This document shows positions 58,851-64,000 of a stretch of DNA of 64,000 bases, piece after piece. Position 1 is the stretch's first letter. Each line of letters begins with the position of its first letter. The translations under genes were made by a program, and so were the position numbers. The DNA is from QWHO01 sp039809865 (lineage in GTDB: Bacteria > Vulcanimicrobiota > Xenobia > Xenobiales > QWHO01). The notes under the pieces are model-generated. The model saw nothing but the letters and a program-made list of their open reading frames with translations, did not search any database and was not told the DNA's origin. The stretch covers positions 143,466 through 207,465 of the forward strand of contig JBDHVW010000002.1 in assembly GCA_039809865.1 (NCBI GenBank). The letters are read 5' to 3'.

Positions 58851-60793
58851 CCCCGCTGGTGTTGCAGCCAGGCCTGGAACATCAGCACGGCCCAGAGCGG
58901 ATGCTGGCCGTCACAGGTGCCCGCCTGGTGCTCGCGCCACAACCGCTCGATCGGCTCGGGGCGGAAGAAGCCCTCGCGACGCATCCGGCTGGGGTTGAGC
59001 AACTCCTCGGCCCAACCGCGCAGGGGACCGCGCAACCACTGGTCGATGGGCACGCCAAAGCCCATCTTGGCGCGATCGAACAGCGACGCGGGCACGTAGC
59101 GTTTGAGTACCTCGCGCAGAATGTTCTTGCCATGACCGCGCTGGATCAGCGTGTGCAGAGGAAGCTGCCAGGCATACTCGATGACGCGGTGGTCGAGCAA
59201 CGGCGTGCGCGCCTCGAGGTTGACGGCCATCGTGGCGCGATCCACTTTGGCCAGGATGTCGTCCGGCAGGTAGGTCACCGCGTCCAGGAACATCATGCGG
59301 TGCTCGGCGTGCGGCAGGCGCGCCCAGGCGCCCGGCTCGGTCAGCAGCACCTGGGGCTCGGAGCCGCCCATCACCAGGCCGGCCGGGTCTTTCCACCAGC
59401 TGACCAGCGTGCGGTACATCGACTCGCGACCGTTGCAGCACAGGATCTCGGCCAGCTTCTGAGTTTTGTCACCCGGCACGCGGATCTGGAAGCGGCGGGG
59501 CAAGAGCATTCCGAACGTGCCGAAGACCCGCTCCCAGGCCGCGGGCGAGAGAGCGTTCAGCGAGCGCGACAGGAACCAGCGCAGACCCTCGGGGATCCAG
59601 CCCATCCCGTTCCAGAGACGCGGAACCCAGACGTGGCGGTTATAGCCGGCGAACAGCTCGTCCCCGCCGTCGCCACTCAGGCTCACGGTCACATGGGCCC
59701 GCGCCAGCCGCGCCAGCAGGTAGGTGGGGATACCAGACGAGTCGCCGAACGGCTCGTCGTACATATCCGGCAGCATCGGAATCACTTCGTGCGCTTCCGA
59801 GGGTGTCACGTAGAGCTCGGTGTGGTCGGTCCCCAGATGGGAGGCCACTTTGCGCGCGTCGGCCGCCTCGTTGTAGCTCGACCGGTGGAAGCCGATCGTG
59901 AAGGTGCGCACCGGACGCGTGCTCTGGGCCTGCATCAGCGCCACCACGGTGGACGAATCCACCCCACCGCTCAAGAAGGCGCCCAGCGGGACATCCGACT
60001 CCATGCGCAGGCGGACCGCGTCGCGCAAGACCGTGTCGAGCCCCTCGACCAGCTCGGGCAGGCTGCCCTGGAGCGGGTGGCTCACGGCCCTCTCGGCGAC
60101 CTCGCGCAGGCTACAGTAGGGCCGGCTGATCGGCTCCTTGCCGCGCTCGAAAGTCAGGAGCTGGGCCGCGGGTAGCTTGCGGAAACCCTCGTAGATGCTG
60201 AAGGGGGAGGGGACGTAGCCGTAGCGCAGATAGAGCGCCAGCGCGTCGCGGTCCACCCGGGCGTCGAAACTGGGGTTGCTGCGGATCGCCTTTAGCTCGG
60301 AGCCAAACAGCAGTCGCTTACCGGACCAGCCGTAGTAGAGCGGTTTCTTGCCCAGCCGATCGCGGGCCAACGTCAGTTGGCGCTGCTGGCGATCCCACAC
60401 GGCGAACGCGAACATTCCCACCAGCCGCGGCATCGCGCGATCGATGCCCCAGTGGCAGAAAGCTTGGAGCAGGACCTCCGTGTCCGAGTGGGTGTGGAAC
60501 TTGCGACCCAGAGCTTCAAGCTCGGCGCGCAGGGCGCGGAAGTTGAAGATCTCGCCGTTAAACGTGATCACGAAGCGCCCGTCGTTGGACAGCATGGGCT
60601 GGTGACCGAGCGGCGAAAGATCGAGAATGGACAGGCGCCGGTGGCCCAGCGCAACGCCGTGCTCGGCGTCGATCCAGATGCCCGAATCGTCAGGACCGCG
60701 GTGCGCGAGCGTCCTTGACATGCGCTCTACGTCTGTCGATAGCGCGTCTTCGGTCGCCCCCCCGAAGTCCAGTATGCCCGCGATGCCACACAT
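58847..60793 (-). CDS. asnB: Glutamine-hydrolysing asparagine synthetase, AsnB/exopolysaccharide type
   Basis: A 648-residue amidotransferase. Cys2 (MCGIAGILDF) is the glutaminase nucleophile, with RGPDDSG, NGEIFNF and the ATP pyrophosphatase P loop FLSGGVDSSTV. The SLSGDGGDELFAGYNRH segment is intact. It makes asparagine, or in exopolysaccharide clusters amidates a sugar or peptide. Here it stands without glycosyltransferases, so housekeeping asparagine synthesis is the default. Confidence 0.92.
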   Translation of the reverse strand: MCGIAGILDFGGATEDALSTDVERMSRTLAHRGPDDSGIWIDAEHGVALGHRRLSILDLSPLGHQPMLSNDGRFVITFNGEIFNFRALRAELEALGRKFHTHSDTEVLLQAFCHWGIDRAMPRLVGMFAFAVWDRQQRQLTLARDRLGKKPLYYGWSGKRLLFGSELKAIRSNPSFDARVDRDALALYLRYGYVPSPFSIYEGFRKLPAAQLLTFERGKEPISRPYCSLREVAERAVSHPLQGSLPELVEGLDTVLRDAVRLRMESDVPLGAFLSGGVDSSTVVALMQAQSTRPVRTFTIGFHRSSYNEAADARKVASHLGTDHTELYVTPSEAHEVIPMLPDMYDEPFGDSSGIPTYLLARLARAHVTVSLSGDGGDELFAGYNRHVWVPRLWNGMGWIPEGLRWFLSRSLNALSPAAWERVFGTFGMLLPRRFQIRVPGDKTQKLAEILCCNGRESMYRTLVSWWKDPAGLVMGGSEPQVLLTEPGAWARLPHAEHRMMFLDAVTYLPDDILAKVDRATMAVNLEARTPLLDHRVIEYAWQLPLHTLIQRGHGKNILREVLKRYVPASLFDRAKMGFGVPIDQWLRGPLRGWAEELLNPSRMRREGFFRPEPIERLWREHQAGTCDGQHPLWAVLMFQAWLQHQRG

Positions 60794-60885
60794 AAGAGAT
60801 AAAGGCTCCTTAAATACTCATCATGGGGGAGAAAAGCCTGCTTCTGAAAAACATTGGCGCCCGGATCTAGACTAAAGGAGGCTCC

Positions 60886-61398
60886 ATGACCGAGCTTATC
60901 GTACTCGCTTTCGACAATGACCGCGCCGCTTTCGAGGTGCGCGACAAACTGATCGACCTGCAGAAGCAGCAGCTCATCAAGCTGGCTGACGCGGCCGTGG
61001 CCGTGCGCATGCCCGACGGCAAAGTGAAGGTGAAGCAGATCGTCGACCTGACCGCGGATGGCGCCCTGGGCGGCGCGTTCTGGGGCCTGCTGGCCGGAAT
61101 CCTGTTCTGGATGCCGTTCATGGGAATGGCGCTGGGCACGCTGCTGGGAGCCCTCTCCGGCTCCATGGCCGATTACGGCGTAGACGACGACTTCATCCAG
61201 GACGTGGCCAAGACCATCGAGCCCGGTCACTCCGCCCTCTTCTTGCTGGTGCTCCAGGCCACGACCGACCGCGTGGTCGACGAGATCAAGGGCTGGCACC
61301 CGACCGTGCTGCGCACGAACCTCTCCAAGGAGCAAGAGGACAAGCTGCGCGCCGCCTTCAGCGACCACGACGTGGAAGCCCACCTGACGGCCAAGTAA
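60886..61398 (+). CDS. DUF1269-like membrane protein
   Basis: A 170-residue protein with AAAGGAGG before its ATG. The start MTELIVLAFDNDRAAFEVRD and the glycine-rich membrane segment (GALGGAFWGLLAGILFWMPF) are typical of DUF1269 proteins, which look like general-stress membrane proteins. It overlaps the next gene by one base (TAATG). Function not established. Confidence 0.85.
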   Translation: MTELIVLAFDNDRAAFEVRDKLIDLQKQQLIKLADAAVAVRMPDGKVKVKQIVDLTADGALGGAFWGLLAGILFWMPFMGMALGTLLGALSGSMADYGVDDDFIQDVAKTIEPGHSALFLLVLQATTDRVVDEIKGWHPTVLRTNLSKEQEDKLRAAFSDHDVEAHLTAK

Positions 61399-61790
61399 TG
61401 GACCTGATCAGGACCTACTACGAGCGCTTCAACCAGCGAGACGTGGAGGGCTTCCTGGCCCTGCTCAGCGAGGACGTCATCCACGACGTCAGTCAGGGAC
61501 CTCGCGAGCACGGCCGGGAGGCCTTTCGCGCCTTTCTCGAGCGCATGAACCGCTGTTACCGCGAGACCATCGACGACCTGGTCGTGATGGTGACTCCCGA
61601 CGGCACCCGTGGCGCGGCCGAGTTCGTGGTGCACGGCGAGTATCTCGAGGCCGACGGAGACGGTCCTCCCGCCCGTGGGCAGCGCTACACGCTGCCGGCC
61701 GGCGCTTTCTTCGAATTGCGTGACGGTCGCGTGGCGCGAATCTCCAACCACTACAACCTGCAAGATTGGCTCGCCCAGGTTACAAAATAA
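61398..61790 (+). CDS. SnoaL/NTF2-like protein
   Basis: A 130-residue protein of the NTF2/ketosteroid isomerase fold: YYERFNQRDVEGFLALLSED at the start, HGREAFRAFLERM and a final RVARISNHYNLQDWL. This group includes polyketide cyclases and many proteins of unknown activity. The start overlaps the previous stop (TAATG). Confidence 0.85.
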   Translation: MDLIRTYYERFNQRDVEGFLALLSEDVIHDVSQGPREHGREAFRAFLERMNRCYRETIDDLVVMVTPDGTRGAAEFVVHGEYLEADGDGPPARGQRYTLPAGAFFELRDGRVARISNHYNLQDWLAQVTK

Positions 61791-61867
61791 GCCCGGAATT
61801 CTCCTGGGCAGGCTCGGGCTCCAGAGACTAGGATAGAGTCATCCTAAAATCAGGGGAGGTAGCTGTA

Positions 61868-62962
61868 GTGTCCACAGAGGTCACTTCACAGAACTGGTTC
61901 CAGCGGATGGGGAACGCGATCGGTGGGGTCGTGTTCGGGATCCTGCTGTTCTTGATAGCGGGCGCCGTGCTCTTTTGGAACGAGGGTCGCTCGGTCCACA
62001 CGGCCCAGAGCCTCGCCGAGGGCGCGGGGAAGGTGGTCTCGGTCCAGTCCGACGCCGTCAAATCGGAGAACAATGGCAAGCTCATCCACTTCACCGGTCA
62101 GGCGACCACGGATGAAAGCTTGAGTGACGCCGAGTTCGAGGTCACCACCGAAGGCAGTCTCCAGCTCAAGCGCAAAGTGGAGATGTATCAGTGGAAAGAG
62201 AACGTCAAAAGCGAGACGCGCAAGAAGCTGGGCGGCGGCGAGGAGACCGTCAAGACCTACACCTACGAGAAGGTCTGGGATAACGACCGGCTCGACTCGA
62301 GCGACTACCACGACCAGGGTCACGACAATCCCCAGTTGCCCTTCGAGAGCAAGACGATCACGGCTGAGAAGGCCCACGTGGGAGCGTTTCAGCTCGGCGG
62401 TCTGGCCTCCAAGATCGACAAGTTCGAGACTTTGAAGGTCGAAAACGAGGATTACGTGCTGAACGGCACCCGCATCTTCTTCGGCCCGGATGCCAACCCC
62501 AAGATCGGCGACACCCGAGTCTCCTTCGAAATCGTCAAGCCCTGCGACGTCAGCGTGGTGGCCGTGCAGAGCAACGACGCCCTCGAGCCCTACACGGCCA
62601 AAGCCGGCGACCAGATTTACGAGCTTCAGCTCGGGACCGTGACCGCGCAGCAGATGTTCAAGACGCTGCAAGACCAGAACAACATGATGACCTGGGTGAT
62701 CCGCTTCGTCGGCTGGCTGATGATGTTCATCGGTCTGGCGATGGTGCTGGCGCCCCTGTCAGTGATGGCGGATATCATCCCCTTCCTGGGTGACCTGGTG
62801 GGGATGGGAACCGGCATCGTGGCCTTCCTCATCGCTTCGGCCTCGGCCATGGTGGTGATCGGGGTCGCCTGGATCGCCTACCGGCCGCTGCTCGGGATCG
62901 GGCTGCTGGCCGTCGCCGGGGCGTGCATCTTCTTCGTGCTGAAAGGCCGGAAGAAGAGCTAG
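61868..62962 (+). CDS. TMEM43-like membrane protein
   Basis: A 364-residue protein starting at GTG with GGGGAGG upstream. One helix at ~18-37 (followed by FWNEGRSV, a hallmark of the TMEM43/LUMA family), a large external domain and three closely spaced helices at the C terminus (MTWVIRFVGWLMMFIGLAMV and following). Bacterial TMEM43 homologues have no established role. Its stop overlaps the glgX stop through CTAG. Confidence 0.85.
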   Translation: MSTEVTSQNWFQRMGNAIGGVVFGILLFLIAGAVLFWNEGRSVHTAQSLAEGAGKVVSVQSDAVKSENNGKLIHFTGQATTDESLSDAEFEVTTEGSLQLKRKVEMYQWKENVKSETRKKLGGGEETVKTYTYEKVWDNDRLDSSDYHDQGHDNPQLPFESKTITAEKAHVGAFQLGGLASKIDKFETLKVENEDYVLNGTRIFFGPDANPKIGDTRVSFEIVKPCDVSVVAVQSNDALEPYTAKAGDQIYELQLGTVTAQQMFKTLQDQNNMMTWVIRFVGWLMMFIGLAMVLAPLSVMADIIPFLGDLVGMGTGIVAFLIASASAMVVIGVAWIAYRPLLGIGLLAVAGACIFFVLKGRKKS

Positions 62963-64000
62963 ACCGGCGCGCTGAAGACCGCTACCGAGCGGCCTTCCAG
63001 CGGGTAAAGCGTGCCCGATTTGAATTTCCTGGGTGGAGCCTCCGGTTGGGCAGTGTCCAGCCGGAGGCTCCACTGCGCGACCAGCTCTGGTCCTCCCAGC
63101 TTGAAGTCGATCTTGTCGAAGTGGGCGTTGAAAAGCAGCAGCAGGTGGTCCCCCTCGACCGGGTCGCCCTTCTCGTCGATCTCGTCCAGCGGCCGCCCCG
63201 ACACCCAGACCCCCAGGCAGCGCACGAAATCCTGGCCCCAGGCCTTATCGGTCATCTCGGCGCCGCAGGGCTCGTACCACACGATGTTGCGCAGCTGGTC
63301 CTTGAGAGGACGCGGGCGGAAAAAGCGTCGCCGGCGCAGCAGGGGCTGCGAGCGGCGCAGCTCGATCAGCTTGCGCGTGAACTCCAGCAACCCGCGCTGC
63401 TCCGAGTTGAGGTCCCAGTTGACCCAGCTGATCTCGTTGTCCTGGCAGTAAGCGTTGTTGTTGCCCTGCTGGGTGCGCCCCATCTCGTCGCCGGCGCAGA
63501 GCATCGGCACGCCCTGGGAGAGGAAGAGCGTGGCCAGCAGGTTGCGCTTCTGGCGCTCGCGCAGCGCCCGGATGCCCGGTTCGTCGGTGGGCCCTTCGAC
63601 CCCGCAATTCCAGCTGTTGTTGTGGCGCTCGCCGTCGTTGTTGCTCTCGCCGTTGGCCTCGTTGTGCTTCTCGTCGTAGCTCACCAGGTCGTGCAGCGGA
63701 AAGCCGTCGTGGCAGGTCACGAAGTTGATGCTGGCCTGCGGGCGCCGCCCCCCCAGTTGGTACAGGTCGCTCGACCCGCAGAGGCGCGACGCGAGCGGCG
63801 CCGCCATGGCCGCGTCGCCCCTCCAAAACTTGCGGCTGGTGTCCCGGTATTTCCCGTTCCACTCCTTCCAGAGCACGGGAAAGTTGCCCACCTGGTAGCC
63901 GCCCTCGCCCAGGTCCCACGGCTCGGCGATGAGCTTCACGCGGCTGATGACCGGGTCCTGCTGGATGATGTCGAAGAAGGCCGACAGGCGGTCGACGTCG
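62959..64000 (-). CDS. glgX: Glycogen debranching enzyme GlgX (5' end outside window)
   Basis: The C-terminal ~347 residues of a GH13 isoamylase-type debranching enzyme. The frame is open to the right edge. Motifs include KLIAEPWDLGEGGYQVGNFP (catalytic Glu), NFVTCHDGFPLHDLVSYD (substrate-binding His-Asp), NNDGERHNNSWNCGVEGPT and PMLCAGDEMGRTQQGNNNAYC, characteristic of GlgX/TreX. It removes alpha-1,6 branches from glycogen. No other glycogen gene is in the window. Confidence 0.93.
   Translation of the reverse strand, partial: DVDRLSAFFDIIQQDPVISRVKLIAEPWDLGEGGYQVGNFPVLWKEWNGKYRDTSRKFWRGDAAMAAPLASRLCGSSDLYQLGGRRPQASINFVTCHDGFPLHDLVSYDEKHNEANGESNNDGERHNNSWNCGVEGPTDEPGIRALRERQKRNLLATLFLSQGVPMLCAGDEMGRTQQGNNNAYCQDNEISWVNWDLNSEQRGLLEFTRKLIELRRSQPLLRRRRFFRPRPLKDQLRNIVWYEPCGAEMTDKAWGQDFVRCLGVWVSGRPLDEIDEKGDPVEGDHLLLLFNAHFDKIDFKLGGPELVAQWSLRLDTAQPEAPPRKFKSGTLYPLEGRSVAVFSAPV

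Noticed and set aside
1..64000. tRNA, rRNA, transposase or phage genes
   Set aside because: All gaps were read and none shows a cloverleaf, rRNA segment, transposase motif or integrase.

Overview
The window is 64 kb of very G+C-rich, tightly packed bacterial chromosome. About 62 protein genes can be supported, with no rRNA, tRNA, CRISPR array, insertion sequence or prophage. Co-directional genes commonly overlap through GTGA, ATGA or TTGA, and GTG/TTG starts are frequent. Lipoprotein signals, prepilin-type signals and an outer-membrane beta-barrel-like protein suggest a diderm, probably free-living aerobe or facultative organism (multicopper oxidase, cytochrome c, P450). Hanks-type kinases, many TPR and unassignable proteins and few familiar operons suggest a large-genome, poorly sampled lineage. 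There is no phylogenetic marker here and I do not assign a phylum.

Layout. 0-8 kb: end of a NarL-type sensor kinase, an amidohydrolase, a MASE1/CHASE hybrid kinase, a lipoprotein cytochrome c coupled to a clostripain-like (C11) cysteine-peptidase homologue. 8-13 kb: lipoprotein and exported proteins, an aldehyde dehydrogenase, a membrane protein coupled to a DtxR/MntR-type regulator. 13.8-16.7 kb: first minor-prepilin cassette. 17-28.8 kb: FolC-like ligase, a zinc-ribbon protein with a GQF solenoid, DMT transporter, exported EEP nuclease/phosphatase, PIN-PhoH ATPase, fructose-1,6-bisphosphatase, P450, multicopper oxidase, membrane AAA ATPase, HNH nuclease. 29-39.6 kb: MFS transporter; phosphatidylserine synthase facing a fused methyltransferase-phosphatidylserine decarboxylase (together a possible route from CDP-diacylglycerol to phosphatidylcholine); three tandem small paralogues followed by a 63-bp tandem repeat; a Qng1-type queuosine salvage enzyme; a large STAND-like ATPase coupled to an alpha/beta hydrolase. 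39.8-42.5 kb: a low-complexity protein with a candidate cysteine-protease domain and two small Ala/Gln/Ser-rich proteins. 42.7-50.3 kb: a TPR protein and a six-gene overlapping operon of SpoIIE-type phosphatase, three prepilin-like proteins, a PEGA Ser/Thr kinase and a membrane pseudokinase. 50.3-54.5 kb: a VapBC-like pair, then a leftward envelope operon with a Cys-rich exported peptide, a metal-binding TlpA-like thioredoxin, a barrel-like protein interrupted by two in-frame TGA codons, and a TPR membrane protein. 54.6-64 kb: a DAHP synthase-prephenate dehydratase fusion, a PD40 propeller protein, asparagine synthetase, a DUF1269-like protein, a TMEM43-like protein and the end of GlgX.

The most system-like unit is the phosphatase/prepilin/kinase/pseudokinase operon at 44.2-50.3 kb, whose three prepilin genes repeat the architecture of the cassette at 13.8-16.7 kb. 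Other striking items are dispersed heptanucleotide repeats resembling cyanobacterial STRRs, a prepilin whose only good start is ATC, and the fused phospholipid enzyme.
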